From NCBI GenBank assembly GCA_963790095.1, contig CAWBNO010000005.1:25946-89945 (forward strand): 64,000 nucleotides of DNA, written 5' to 3'. The DNA is from JAAXQD01 sp963790095. GTDB taxonomy: Bacteria; Desulfobacterota; Desulfobacteria; Desulfobacterales; UBA11574. The first letter of the stretch is position 1; each line of letters begins with the position of its first letter. A program made the position numbers and the translations under genes. Of this stretch, positions 9,257 to 18,508 are shown piece by piece. Below the pieces are notes generated by a model. It was not told the DNA's origin. It saw only the letters and a list, made by a program, of their open reading frames with translations, and ran no database searches.

Positions 9257-9614
9257 AACTTTGTCTCCTCTTTTTAGGGTCTCTTGGTTGAAAAATCTTT
9301 GCTTTTTATACCAAAAAATTTCATAACTTGAAAAAAGCATGAAATGATTCAACGGGATCTAAAATGCCCGTCGTTTAAAAATGAAGCTCCCCGCAGCCCC
9401 GCTGGGCGGGATTTCCATTTCACTCCAACAAGCTGCAGGGTATTCAGGCGAAGGCGAATAAAAAACCGGAGTATAGAATTGATTGGACTTTTTTGCAAGG
9501 ATGCCGTCCATTAAAGAATAAAAATCATCTCCAAAAGCGTTGATGATCTTGAAAGGATTCAAGGGGCCAAATCCTCGAACCCTTTTCTCCAACTAAATTG
9601 AAGAAGAGCCAAAT
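9257..9614. repeat. Intergenic region with 83-bp dispersed repeat and hairpin
   Basis: 9381-9463 is about 90 percent identical by eye to 21899-21981 (same order of GAAGCTC.CCGCAG, CACTCCAACAAGCTGC, GCGAAGGCGAATAAA). The final GCGAAGGCGAATAAA also recurs inverted at 42480-42496. At 9583-9607 there is TTCTCCAACT followed by a degenerate complement, a member of a hairpin family also found before the genes at 16204 and near 18500. No gene is supported here. Confidence 0.7.
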
Positions 9615-11342
9615 ATGAAAATACTCCTCATCTATCCATACTGGCTTGAAAAAAGAACCCGCACCGAAGATGTGACGGTTCCGCCCATCGGCATCTATTA
9701 CATCGGTGCGGTCTTAAAGGAAAATCAATACGATGTAGAGATATTAAACTGGTGCCGCATCAATGAAACCCCCCAGGAAATCGAAAGGATCTTGAGGGAG
9801 AAAAAGCCCGATGTCATCGGGTTTTCCATTCTTCAGGCCAACCGCTGGGGGGGCATCGACATCGCCCGGATTGCCAAACAAATCGATCCGAGCGTAAAAA
9901 TCGTTTTCGGCGGCGTGGCCCCCACCTTTTTGTGGGAGCATTTCTTGACCCATTTTCCGGAAATCGATTTTGTGGTCATCGGCGAAGGCGAATACCCGTT
10001 TTTAAATCTCGTCCAATGGATCCAAAGCCATGAAAAACCGCCCATCACCCGCATCAAAGGTATTGCCTACAGAAAAGACGGCCGTGCGGTCCGGACAGAA
10101 TCGGCGGACCCCATCGACGATTTGGACAGTCTGCCGGTGCCTTCAAAATATTTTGAGTATCAGCACCTGTCCCTGACCCGGGGCTGCCCGGGGAAATGCA
10201 CATTCTGCGGGTCCCCGAAATTCTGGGGGCCGAAGATCCGGTTTCACAGCCCGGCGTACTTTGTGGACGAACTGGAACGCCTTTACAAAAAGGGGATCAC
10301 TTTTTTCTATTTTTCCGACGACACCTTCAGCGTCAACAAAAACATGGTGGTCCAAATCTGTAAAAAAATCCTCGAGAAAAAACTGGACATCTCGTGGGTG
10401 GCCATCTCCCGGGTCAACACTATAAACGAAGAGATCCTCTCCTGGATGAGAAAGGCGGGCTGCATTCAAATCAGCTACGGCGTGGAGAGCGGTTCCAAAA
10501 AAATCCGAAATTTCCTGAACAAGAAGATTTCCAACGCCCAAGTGGAAAAAGCCTTTGCCATGACCGTGAAATACGGCATCCTTCCCCGGGCCTATTTCAT
10601 CTACGGCTGCCCCGGAGAAAGCCCCAAGACCATTGGAGAGACCCTTGATCTCATCGAAACCATCAAACCTTTGGTCGTCCATTTTTTTGTGCTGTCGTTA
10701 TTTCCCGGAACCGCACTCTATGGGGAATACCAAAAAAATGCCAACGTCACCGACAATATCTGGTTGAACAGAATCGAAGACATCAAGTATTTTGAAACCG
10801 ACCCCAAACTTTCCGGAGAAGATGTCCGGTCCTTCGGGGAACGATTGCGGCAGCGGTACCACGAACTGCTCCCCGGGTTCGTCGATGCCATTGCCCTTGT
10901 GGACCAAAAGGAATTTTATCCCCTGCATTCCGATTTTTGCTCCAGGCTCGGGATGACCTTCAACCAGGGGGATTATGCCGACAACGACGCCATTCCGGAC
11001 AAGGCCGGGATCGCCAAAAAATTGTACATCACCGCGTTAAAATATCACCCCCACCCCCGGGCGTACCTTGGGCTGGGCATACACTATCAAAAGCAGAACG
11101 CCTACCCCAAATCAGTGGAAATCCTCTCCCAAGGCATCGCACACTTTCCCCGCAACGAGCAGATCAACCTGTGCCTTTCGATCAGCCACATGAATCAGGG
11201 CGCCTTTGAAACCGCCCTGTCATATCTGCTGAAATTTCAGCATTCACCCCAGGCTCTGGAGATGATCGTTCACTGCTACCATGAACTAAACGATTTCAAA
11301 ACCGCATCGGCCTATCACGACAAACTGGAATCGCTGAAATAA
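9615..11342 (+). CDS. B12-binding radical SAM protein with TPR-like tail
   Basis: 575 aa. Residues about 1-140 form a cobalamin-binding domain (VIGFSILQ, VFGGVAPT, DFVVIGEGE). Residues about 175-420 are a radical SAM core with the cluster motif TRGCPGKCTFCGSP (CX3CX2C), then FYFSDDTF and SYGVESGS. The last 150 residues have repeated helical pairs resembling TPR units (AYLGLGIHYQK, ALSYLLKF). Family members modify lipids, cofactors or peptides by radical chemistry, often methylation; no precursor peptide is seen next to it. GAAGAAGAG precedes the ATG. It stands alone, with a zinc-ribbon gene 290 bp downstream. Confidence 0.88.
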   Translation: MKILLIYPYWLEKRTRTEDVTVPPIGIYYIGAVLKENQYDVEILNWCRINETPQEIERILREKKPDVIGFSILQANRWGGIDIARIAKQIDPSVKIVFGGVAPTFLWEHFLTHFPEIDFVVIGEGEYPFLNLVQWIQSHEKPPITRIKGIAYRKDGRAVRTESADPIDDLDSLPVPSKYFEYQHLSLTRGCPGKCTFCGSPKFWGPKIRFHSPAYFVDELERLYKKGITFFYFSDDTFSVNKNMVVQICKKILEKKLDISWVAISRVNTINEEILSWMRKAGCIQISYGVESGSKKIRNFLNKKISNAQVEKAFAMTVKYGILPRAYFIYGCPGESPKTIGETLDLIETIKPLVVHFFVLSLFPGTALYGEYQKNANVTDNIWLNRIEDIKYFETDPKLSGEDVRSFGERLRQRYHELLPGFVDAIALVDQKEFYPLHSDFCSRLGMTFNQGDYADNDAIPDKAGIAKKLYITALKYHPHPRAYLGLGIHYQKQNAYPKSVEILSQGIAHFPRNEQINLCLSISHMNQGAFETALSYLLKFQHSPQALEMIVHCYHELNDFKTASAYHDKLESLK

Positions 11343-11634
11343 AATATTTTCTCATTCATGAGCCGCAAAGGAAAACCCGAGAATACTTGACTGTACCGGA
11401 ATAATACCTATTTATTGAATATGTTGGATTCAGTAAAGAATCCAGCCCCATCTTAGATTCCGACACGCGGGGAATGATGGAGTAGTGAGAGAAATTTATG
11501 GAGCGATGGAGTATTCCAGTATTCCAGTTTCAACCGTTTCAAAACCGCCCACAGGTCGGTTCGGTCCTTTTGTAAAGGGCGCTTGTGCAGGTTTTGAAAC
11601 CACACACAACCAGATAACATACGAGGTGACCCCA

Positions 11635-11850
11635 ATGAAATGCCCGGTATGCAAAAGTGAAAAATTTTATGTCAAGGATCCGGACGATGAATATGAAACC
11701 TATGAATTCCAATGCCCGGACGGCGAGATTTGCTTCGACCCGGACGTGGATGAATCTGATGCGCCCGTGGTGGACAAAGACACAGAAACCTATTGCAACA
11801 AATGCGTCTGGCATGACACATTTGAAAAATTACAAAAACAAAAGGGCTGA
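11635..11850 (+). CDS. Small acidic zinc-ribbon protein
   Basis: 71 aa starting at ATG 11635 with GAGGTGA upstream; the longer in-frame extension has no ribosome-binding site. It has CPVC at residues 3-6 and YCNKC near 53-57, giving a four-cysteine zinc site with an acidic linker rich in Asp and Glu. It lies 64 bp before the selenocysteine peroxiredoxin on the same strand and may be co-transcribed. No function can be named; single zinc ribbons often bind nucleic acid or partner proteins. Confidence 0.75.
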   Translation: MKCPVCKSEKFYVKDPDDEYETYEFQCPDGEICFDPDVDESDAPVVDKDTETYCNKCVWHDTFEKLQKQKG

Positions 11851-11914
11851 ACATTGAAAACCATGTTCAGGGGTATTTTATAAACATCGCCGCCAACACG
11901 AAAGGAGGCTCCAA

Positions 11915-12571
11915 ATGACCTTAAAAGACAAACTCGATGCGGTGAGCGCCCAAACGGAAAAACAGGCGTCGGCCCAGGTCCTCGAGGTGATGCACCGTGC
12001 CACGGCGGCATTGCTGAATTCGAACATTATGGACGGCGTTGTCAAAGCAGGGGACACGCTGCCCCATTTTACCCTCAACAATGCCGGGGGCACCCCGGTC
12101 CGGTCCCAAGACATTTTAAAACACGGCCCCATGGTGCTGACCTTTTACCGCGGGGCCTGGTGACCATACTGCAACCTGGAGCTGGAAGCTCTACAGCAGG
12201 TTGTGGGCGCCATCACGGACCTCGGCGCCACCCTGGTGGCGGTGTCGCCCCAGATGGAGACATTCAACCGTGAATTCATCCAAAAACACCGTCTGACCTT
12301 CGACATTCTCAGCGACCCGGGCAACCAGGTGGCCAATACCTTTGGATTGGTCCATGAACTGCCCGAGGATTTGCGCAAGGTGTATCGGGCCTTTGGCATC
12401 GATCTTGAAAAGTTCAACGCCGACGGTCTCTGGCACCTGCCAATGCCGGCACGCTATGTGGTCGACCGGGATTCCGTGGTCCGATCGGCCGATGTCAATC
12501 CAGATTACACCGTCCGCCCAGAACCCGACGAGACAGTGAAATTTCTCCGCGAAATGATCAACCCCGCCTAA
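11915..12571 (+). CDS. Selenocysteine-containing peroxiredoxin (AhpC/TSA family)
   Basis: 218 aa if TGA at 12161-12163 is read as selenocysteine (Sec83). Upstream translation ends FYRGAW and the same frame continues PYCNLELEALQ without interruption to a TAA at 12571. In related thiol peroxiredoxins this position reads FYRGGWCPYCNLEL, so the TGA falls exactly on the peroxidatic cysteine. This gives a UXXC redox motif. A hairpin fitting a bacterial SECIS lies just after the TGA. AAGGAGG precedes the ATG. Role: peroxide reduction in the cytoplasm of an anaerobe. Automated gene callers would split it in two. The organism must have selA, selB, selC and selD, none of which is in the window. Confidence 0.93.
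12172..12203 (+). promoter_or_regulatory. SECIS-like hairpin of the Sec peroxiredoxin
   Basis: CAACCTG (12172-12178) pairs perfectly with CAGGTTG (12197-12203). Inside it GAGC (12179-12182) pairs with GCTC (12188-12191) around a five-base TGGAA loop, leaving TACAG bulged on the 3' side. The apical loop lies about 20 bases after the TGA, as expected for SelB recognition in bacteria. Confidence 0.75.
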
Positions 12572-13221
12572 CGATTCGGGCCCGGGGACACGGCAAACGC
12601 CTGTCCCCGGACTTCGGAATCGACCCCATGCGGCCTGTCTTGCCCTTAATGGTCTCCCAGGGTGAACGCATTTGATTTCGGTACAGCGAAGCGCCGTCGT
12701 GGAGCGTTCTCTCTGTTGGGATTCAAATGCGTTGGCCCTTAATGCTCTCCAGACAAAGCTTGACTTGGCATCGTCTCTTGTGTATTTTTCAATGTTTTCG
12801 TAGGCCGTTTCAAAATGCATCCAACCCCCCGCAGACGGGGTTATCCCCCGTACCCATGGGCGGAAGCGACTATTTTTGAGACGGCCGATGATCTAAATAC
12901 TCGAGGGGTCGGAGAGTTTTTATTCTAACTCCTTGAGTACCAGCGGAGCGGAATGGATGATCTTTTTTTAAATCGGATGCTGTTTGAGTGGCTTAGGGAT
13001 CGTTAGAAAGAACAGGCGTATGTCAACATGGTATTTTTAGAGAAATTTTTAAGTTATGCAATGAACCTATTGATATTTCAAAGATAATTTCCTGTTCTTT
13101 CTCTTGGATCCCTTGCCGCGAGTTCATGCGGTTTAAAAAAAGATCATTCATGGAGCGACGTTATTAAAAAAACACCCCGACCTCTCAAATACTCAAGAAA
13201 GGTTGTTTAAAACGCACATCC
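12572..13221. repeat. 650-bp non-coding block of nested inverted repeats
   Basis: No gene is supported. Three inverted structures follow each other. ACGCATTTGA near 12667 faces TCAAATGCGT near 12723. GGCCGTTTCAAAAT (12803-12816) faces ATTTTTGAGACGGCC (12872-12886), an 84-bp MITE-like unit. A long imperfect palindrome runs 12895-13198: AGAAAGAACAGG (13005-13016) with CCTGTTCTTTCT (13091-13102), AGGGATC (12995-13001) with GATCCCT (13107-13113), and TGATCTTTTTTTAAA (12958-12972) with its complement at 13132-13146. Confidence 0.75.
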
Positions 13222-14175
13222 ATGGAAAAACGCGCCCTTAAATCTGACGCCCTGCTGCTCCTCACCTCGGCCATCTGGGGATTCGCCTTCGTGGCCCAGC
13301 GGGTGGGCATGGATTACGTGGGACCGTTCACCTTCAACGGCGTCCGCTTTGCCCTGGGAAGCCTGGTTCTGCTGCCGCTGATTCTAAATAAAAGATCCCG
13401 CCGGGATGCTTCGCCCCCCCGAATAGACAGCCCGACAAAAATGCTCATATTCGGCGGCGGTCTGTTGGGGATTACGGTCTTTACGGCGGCATCTCTCCAG
13501 CAGGTGGGACTGGTGTATACCACCGCCGGCAATGCCGGTTTCATCACCGGGCTCTATGTGGTCATCGTACCCATCCTGGGCCTTTTCTGGGGGCAGCGGC
13601 CCGGCGCCGGAACCTGGATCGGTGCTTTCCTGGCAGCAGCAGGGCTGTATCTATTGAGCATTACAGCGGATTTTACCATCTCCCTGGGTGATTTTCTGGA
13701 GCTCATCGGCGCATTCGTATGGGCCGTACAAATCCTGATCATCGGATGGCTGTCACCCAAAATAGACCCCGTAAAACTGGCCTTTGTCGAATTCACCGCC
13801 TGTTCATTTTTGAGCCTCGTCACGGCGTTTCTTTTTGAAGACATCGTGTTCGCCGCACTTTTCCAGGCCGCCATCCCCATTTTGTACGGGGGCGTGCTGT
13901 CCGTGGGGGTTGCCTACACTCTCCAGGTGGTGGCCCAGCGGGACGCCCACCCTGCCCATGCCTCCATTATTTTCAGCCTTGAAGCGGTGTTCGCCGCCCT
14001 GGGAGGATGGCTCATATTGGATGAAATTCTGAGTGTCAGAGGTTTCGTCGGCTGTGCACTGATGCTTGCGGGCATGATCCTGTCCCAGCTCTTTGGACTC
14101 ATGGAAGATTTCTCCCTGAACACCTTTAAGGCGGTCTTTGGGCGAAAAAAGACGGGAAGACAAAATTTGGCTTGA
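13222..14175 (+). CDS. EamA-family (DMT) transporter
   Basis: 317 aa with about ten hydrophobic segments arranged as two EamA repeats; the first begins ALLLLTSAIWGFAFVAQRVG and the repeat boundary is near residue 165. The late ASIIFSLEAVFAALGGWLILDE block is characteristic. Family members export amino acids or other small metabolites through the inner membrane. The substrate is unknown. It follows the palindrome block directly, so the hairpins could act in its 5' leader. Confidence 0.93.
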   Translation: MEKRALKSDALLLLTSAIWGFAFVAQRVGMDYVGPFTFNGVRFALGSLVLLPLILNKRSRRDASPPRIDSPTKMLIFGGGLLGITVFTAASLQQVGLVYTTAGNAGFITGLYVVIVPILGLFWGQRPGAGTWIGAFLAAAGLYLLSITADFTISLGDFLELIGAFVWAVQILIIGWLSPKIDPVKLAFVEFTACSFLSLVTAFLFEDIVFAALFQAAIPILYGGVLSVGVAYTLQVVAQRDAHPAHASIIFSLEAVFAALGGWLILDEILSVRGFVGCALMLAGMILSQLFGLMEDFSLNTFKAVFGRKKTGRQNLA

Positions 14176-14297
14176 ATCGAAACAAAAAAACGTTATAGTA
14201 ACCGGATCGTTTTTGTCCCCAATAGTGGCATACACAACGATATAACCATATAACATATTAAATTTTTATAATAAATCGTGTTTTCAGGAGGAAAATC

Positions 14298-15884
14298 ATG
14301 AAAGTGTTGGTCAGCGACAATCTTGGTGAAGCCGGGATCAAAATGTTCCAAGATGAAGCGGATATCGAGGTCGATGTAAAGACCGGTCTCTCTCACGAAG
14401 AACGCAAAAAAATCATCGGAGAATATGACGCTCTGGTCATCAGGAGTGCCACGAAAGTCACGGAGGATCTTCTGGATGCCGCCGTAAAATTGAAGGTTGT
14501 GGGTCGCGCCGGCATCGGCCTCGACAATGTCGACATCCCTGCGGCCACCAAGCGGGGTGTGGTGGTGATGAATACGCCGGGGGGCAATGTGGTTACCACG
14601 GCGGAACATGCCATTGCCATGATCCTCTCTTTGTCCCGGAACATCCCCGAGGGCACCTCGTCCCTGAAGGCCGGAAGATGGGACAAAAAGAAACTCCAGG
14701 GACGGGAGATATACAACAAGGTTCTCGGGGTCATCGGCTTCGGAAAAATCGGTTCCATCGTTGCGGACCGTGCCCGGGGGCTCAAAATGCGGGTCATCGT
14801 TAACGATCCCTTTGTGACCCCGGATCAGATTGAAAAAGCCGGCTTCGAGAGTGTTTCCCTGGAAGATCTCTACCAGAAATCCGACTATATTACCGTGCAC
14901 GTCCCGAAGCTGAAAAGTACCACCGGTTTGATCAACAAGGATGCCCTGGATCAGATGAAGGACGGCGTAATGATCGTAAACTGCGCCCGGGGCGGAATCG
15001 TCGATGAGAATGATCTGTATGCTGCCATGAAGTCCGGCAAGGTGGCCGGCGCGGCACTGGACGTTTTCGAAACCGAACCTCCCGGGGTTTGCCAGCTGTT
15101 CGAACTGGATCATCTCATCTGCACACCCCACCTGGGCGCCTCCACCCAGGAAGCCCAGACCAAAGTGGCCGTGGATGTGGCCGGTCAGATCATCGATTAC
15201 CTGAAGAACGGTACCATTTTGAACGCCGTCAACGTGCCCTCGGTCACCGGCGATCTCCTTAAAAAACTGGGACCCCTGTTGACCCTGGCCAACCAGATGG
15301 GAAGCCTCCACGCCCAGCTCAGCAAAGCCGCCATCGAAGAGGTGGTCATCGAGTATGCCGGCGATTTCAAGGATCTCGATCTGTCTCCGGTCTCCATCGC
15401 GGTGTTGAAAGGCCTTTTGGCACACGTGGTCAAAGATGACGTGAACTTTGTCAATGCCCAGGCCCTGGCCAAAGATCGGGGCATCAAGGTCACCGAGACC
15501 ACCAGTGACAATTCCGGAGAGTATATCAACCTGATCACCGTGAAGGTCGTCACCACGGAAACCACCAATACGGTGTCCGGAACCATATTCGGGAAAAACG
15601 AATTGAGAATCGTAAAAATCAACAATTTCCGGCTCGAGCTGATCCCCAACGGCCACATCTCTCTGATATACAACCTCGACAAGCCCGGCGCCATCGGGAG
15701 TTTCGCAACCCTTCTGGGCCAGAACAAAATCAATATCGATCAGATGCAGGTGGGCCAGGAAGAAACCGGCACCATGAACATCATTTTTCTCAAAACCAAT
15801 GTATCGATTCCCCAGAGCGTCATCGACGAGATGCACCGACTGGAACTCGTCAAATCCGTAATGCCCCTGGAATTCGACATGTAA
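14298..15884 (+). CDS. serA: D-3-phosphoglycerate dehydrogenase
   Basis: 528 aa, the long form of the family. N-terminal substrate-binding part with RAGIGLDNVDIPAAT, a Rossmann NAD site GVIGFGKIG near 150, NCARGGIVDE with catalytic Arg, and TPHLGAST with the catalytic His near 280. An intervening domain (about 320-450) and a C-terminal ACT domain (about 455-528, LDKPGAIGSF) follow, suggesting serine feedback. It makes 3-phosphohydroxypyruvate, the first step of serine synthesis. AGGAGGAAAATC precedes the ATG. Confidence 0.97.
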   Translation: MKVLVSDNLGEAGIKMFQDEADIEVDVKTGLSHEERKKIIGEYDALVIRSATKVTEDLLDAAVKLKVVGRAGIGLDNVDIPAATKRGVVVMNTPGGNVVTTAEHAIAMILSLSRNIPEGTSSLKAGRWDKKKLQGREIYNKVLGVIGFGKIGSIVADRARGLKMRVIVNDPFVTPDQIEKAGFESVSLEDLYQKSDYITVHVPKLKSTTGLINKDALDQMKDGVMIVNCARGGIVDENDLYAAMKSGKVAGAALDVFETEPPGVCQLFELDHLICTPHLGASTQEAQTKVAVDVAGQIIDYLKNGTILNAVNVPSVTGDLLKKLGPLLTLANQMGSLHAQLSKAAIEEVVIEYAGDFKDLDLSPVSIAVLKGLLAHVVKDDVNFVNAQALAKDRGIKVTETTSDNSGEYINLITVKVVTTETTNTVSGTIFGKNELRIVKINNFRLELIPNGHISLIYNLDKPGAIGSFATLLGQNKINIDQMQVGQEETGTMNIIFLKTNVSIPQSVIDEMHRLELVKSVMPLEFDM

Positions 15885-15898
15885 CCTTTCACGGACGT

Positions 15899-15938
15899 CG
15901 TGTTTTCTGCCTGCGGTCTTCCGCAGGCAGAAAACACG
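15899..15938. terminator. Perfect 18-bp hairpin after serA
   Basis: Bases 15899-15916 pair perfectly with 15921-15938 around a TCTT loop. There is no T run after it, so it may be a Rho-type stall, a 3' protecting hairpin or a dispersed palindrome rather than an intrinsic terminator. Confidence 0.7.
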
Positions 15939-16203
15939 TCCCGCCGCCTGCTCATCCCCGCCAATAAAACCGCTCCAAACCCCTGACCAACGCTTTGCCC
16001 CTGAGTCCACTGGGAGAAAAAACCCTGGAATCCTTGACCCCTGGAATACTTGGACCCTCTTCTCCAACTCAGTTGGAGAAGAACTTTAATTTCAATCGCC
16101 CCCGCTTATCATTTGAAGGAACCCGCCGATTGTGATACGCATGCGGTAACATCGGAAAAACAGGATCGGCCCGTATCTCGAAGAAACAGCAGGATGCTGA
16201 AAA
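15939..16203. repeat. Intergenic with pre-gene hairpin family member
   Basis: CTTCTCCAACT (16059-16069) and AGTTGGAGAAG (16071-16081) form an 11-bp stem with a one-base centre. It is preceded by degenerate repeats of GGAATCCTTGACCCCT type. The same arrangement (CCTGGAA-type words, then a TCTCC.../...GGAGA hairpin) is seen at 9551-9607 and 18449-18510. Confidence 0.6.
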
Positions 16204-17121
16204 ATGATACAAGACATCCGACACAAGTCCCTGGTCACCCACGACGACGTCACGGCATTGAACTTTATCCGCAGGTCCGTGACCTATGTGTTCCGTCAAT
16301 ACCACAAGCAGGGGCTGCGCTCCCACGTCATGGAGGTATTAAATCCCGACGATGTTTTGAAACAGACCAAAGGGGTGCTCATCGATGGAATCCGATGCTT
16401 CCCATGGGCCGAGCCCATCAAAATGCTGAGAATTTTCAGAACCAAATTCGACTCCCTCGAAGAAGCCTTCGACGAAATCAGAAAATTAAGAATCGTCGAA
16501 ACCTATCTTCCGGATGATTCCTATGCAAAATCCCACGAATTTTTCGTGGATTACATTTGGGACGATACCCGGGACATCATCCTCTGCGGTCTCCAGGAGT
16601 ACGTGGACGGCGAAGTCCTGAACCCCTGGGATCTCACCGATGAAAATCTGGTGGCGGACCTTTTCTCCCGGATGAAGGTGAAAAGCGGCCGTGCATCGGA
16701 AATGACCACCGGTCAGCGGATCCAAAGATTTCAGAAAAAAGCCAAAGCGTTCATCGACGGCGCTAAAAAAATGATTTTAGAGACCCGCTACGTCCCGGAT
16801 TTTGCAGGTGTGGCCAACCTTCTGGTCACCGCCCAGGGGGACATCAAACTCGTGGACATCAACAACATCTCCAAGATCTCCTTCGGGCCTGACATCGTGC
16901 TCGACGACAAAGGCTATCCGGTGTGCGACAAGTCCATCGAAGCCATATGGATGCTGGAAAAAGGACTCCTGGACACCCCCGTCGATGACACCGATCCCTT
17001 GTACAAACGATTCCTCGACCCCAAGCGGGTCAAAGAAGTGAAATATTTCGAGGAAAAATTCCACAGGGACTTGACCCTGAATTCTTCAAATGAACTGAAA
17101 ACCCAAGGAGATCGTTCATGA
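16204..17121 (+). CDS. Uncharacterised protein with kinase-like C-terminal motif
   Basis: 305 aa, soluble, no signal peptide. I do not recognise a named family. Residues about 195-235 read FAGVANLLVTAQGDIKLVDINNIS, which resembles the catalytic-loop Asn and the following metal-binding Asp of protein-kinase-like folds (N...VT..G.I.LVD). An earlier LQEYVDGE resembles a hinge segment. Its stop overlaps the start of the molybdate-transporter gene by four bases (ATGA), so the two are translationally coupled and probably work together. Kinase activity is a guess from motif resemblance only. Confidence 0.75.
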   Translation: MIQDIRHKSLVTHDDVTALNFIRRSVTYVFRQYHKQGLRSHVMEVLNPDDVLKQTKGVLIDGIRCFPWAEPIKMLRIFRTKFDSLEEAFDEIRKLRIVETYLPDDSYAKSHEFFVDYIWDDTRDIILCGLQEYVDGEVLNPWDLTDENLVADLFSRMKVKSGRASEMTTGQRIQRFQKKAKAFIDGAKKMILETRYVPDFAGVANLLVTAQGDIKLVDINNISKISFGPDIVLDDKGYPVCDKSIEAIWMLEKGLLDTPVDDTDPLYKRFLDPKRVKEVKYFEEKFHRDLTLNSSNELKTQGDRS

Positions 17122-18317
17122 GCCCCCCCTACCGATTCGACCGGATGGAAATTGCCGGTTCCCTGGGAGACCTGGGGACCCTCCTTCCCATTGCCATCGG
17201 CATGATTCTTATCAACGGCTTGAGCCCCATCGGGCTCTTTTTTTCCATCGGCATCTATTTTATTCTGTCGGGGATCTACTACGGCATTACGGTCCCGGTT
17301 CAGCCCATGAAGGTCATCGGTGCATACGCCATCGCAACGGCCATGACCCAGTCCCAGGTCTTGGCGTCCGCCGCCTTGATGGGGGTGATTCTGCTGGTCA
17401 TCGGCGGCACCAACGCCATCACCCTCATCGGCCGATACATCCCCAAACCCGTGGTCCGGGGGGTCCAGCTTTCCACCGGCACCCTCTTGATGGCCCAGGG
17501 CGTCAAGTTCATGATCGGCACGTCGAAATTCCAAGCAATGCGGAACCTGGCCGAACCCTATTTGACCGTTCAGCACATGGGGCCTGTATCCATCGGAATC
17601 GTCATCGGAATTGTCGGCGGGTTTCTGACCCTGCTCCTCCTGGAAAATCGAAAACTTCCCGCCGGCCTGGTGGTCATAATAGGGGGGCTCTTTCTGGGGC
17701 TGGTTCTGGGGACCCACGAAGGGTTCGACAAACTGAAGATCGGCATCTATCTTCCGGAACTGCTCCCCTTCGGATTCCCCGCCGGTGCAGACTTCACCTT
17801 TGCATTTTTTGCCCTCGTCCTCCCCCAGGTGCCCATGACCATCGGAAACGCCGTGGTGGCCAACGCAGATCTGTCCCAGGAGTACTTTGGCGAGGATTCC
17901 AAAAAAGTCACCTACCGGTCCCTGACCATCAGCATGGGGCTGGCCAATCTTATGGCCTTTGTCCTGGGGGGCATGCCCCTGTGCCACGGCGCCGGGGGTC
18001 TGGCGGCCCATTACCGGTTCGGCGCCCGCACGGCCGGCTCCAACCTGTTTATCGGAAGCCTGTTTCTGGCCCTTGCCCTGTTTCTCGGCGCCCACGCCTT
18101 GTCGGTGGTCTACCTTCTGCCCATGGCGATTTTGGGGGTGTTGCTGGTTTTTGCAGGGGGCCAGCTGGCCTTGACCATCCTGGACATGCAGACCCGGAAG
18201 GATCTGTTCGTTGCATTGCTGATTCTGGGGATCACCCTGGCCTCGAACCTGGCCGTGGGGTTTATGGCCGGCATCGCCGTGGCCTATGTTTTAAAGTCCG
18301 AAAGATTGCACGTATAA
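17118..18317 (+). CDS. Molybdate/sulfate transporter, MOT1-like
   Basis: 399 aa, about ten to twelve membrane segments. The N-terminal GSLGDLGTLLPIAIGM and later VPVQPMKVIGAYAIA and QVPMTIGNAVV are conserved blocks of the MOT1 branch of SulP-like transporters, known for high-affinity molybdate uptake in algae and plants and present in many anaerobic bacteria. No STAS domain is attached, which fits MOT1 and not ordinary SulP. Coupled by ATGA overlap to the upstream kinase-like gene. Confidence 0.88.
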   Translation: MSPPYRFDRMEIAGSLGDLGTLLPIAIGMILINGLSPIGLFFSIGIYFILSGIYYGITVPVQPMKVIGAYAIATAMTQSQVLASAALMGVILLVIGGTNAITLIGRYIPKPVVRGVQLSTGTLLMAQGVKFMIGTSKFQAMRNLAEPYLTVQHMGPVSIGIVIGIVGGFLTLLLLENRKLPAGLVVIIGGLFLGLVLGTHEGFDKLKIGIYLPELLPFGFPAGADFTFAFFALVLPQVPMTIGNAVVANADLSQEYFGEDSKKVTYRSLTISMGLANLMAFVLGGMPLCHGAGGLAAHYRFGARTAGSNLFIGSLFLALALFLGAHALSVVYLLPMAILGVLLVFAGGQLALTILDMQTRKDLFVALLILGITLASNLAVGFMAGIAVAYVLKSERLHV

Positions 18318-18508
18318 AGTGCCTAAATTGCCTAAAATGAACTAAAATGCCTATTTATCCCGTATTAAACGGGGAAGTTGAGGAAAGGAAAGCCTAACCG
18401 GATTCAAGTGAAATGCTGAGGGACTTGGTAAGATCGTTAGAAAAAACCCCTGAACTCTGAACTCTGAACCCTGGTAACCCTTTCTCCCAAAGAATTGGGA
18501 GATGAACC

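Noticed and set aside
9359..9592. Minus-strand open frame of 77 codons
   Set aside because: It lies over a dispersed repeat, has no ribosome-binding site and matches no protein.
12191..12820. Minus-strand 209-codon frame across the peroxiredoxin
   Set aside because: It is antisense to a gene with clear homology and has no recognisable protein.
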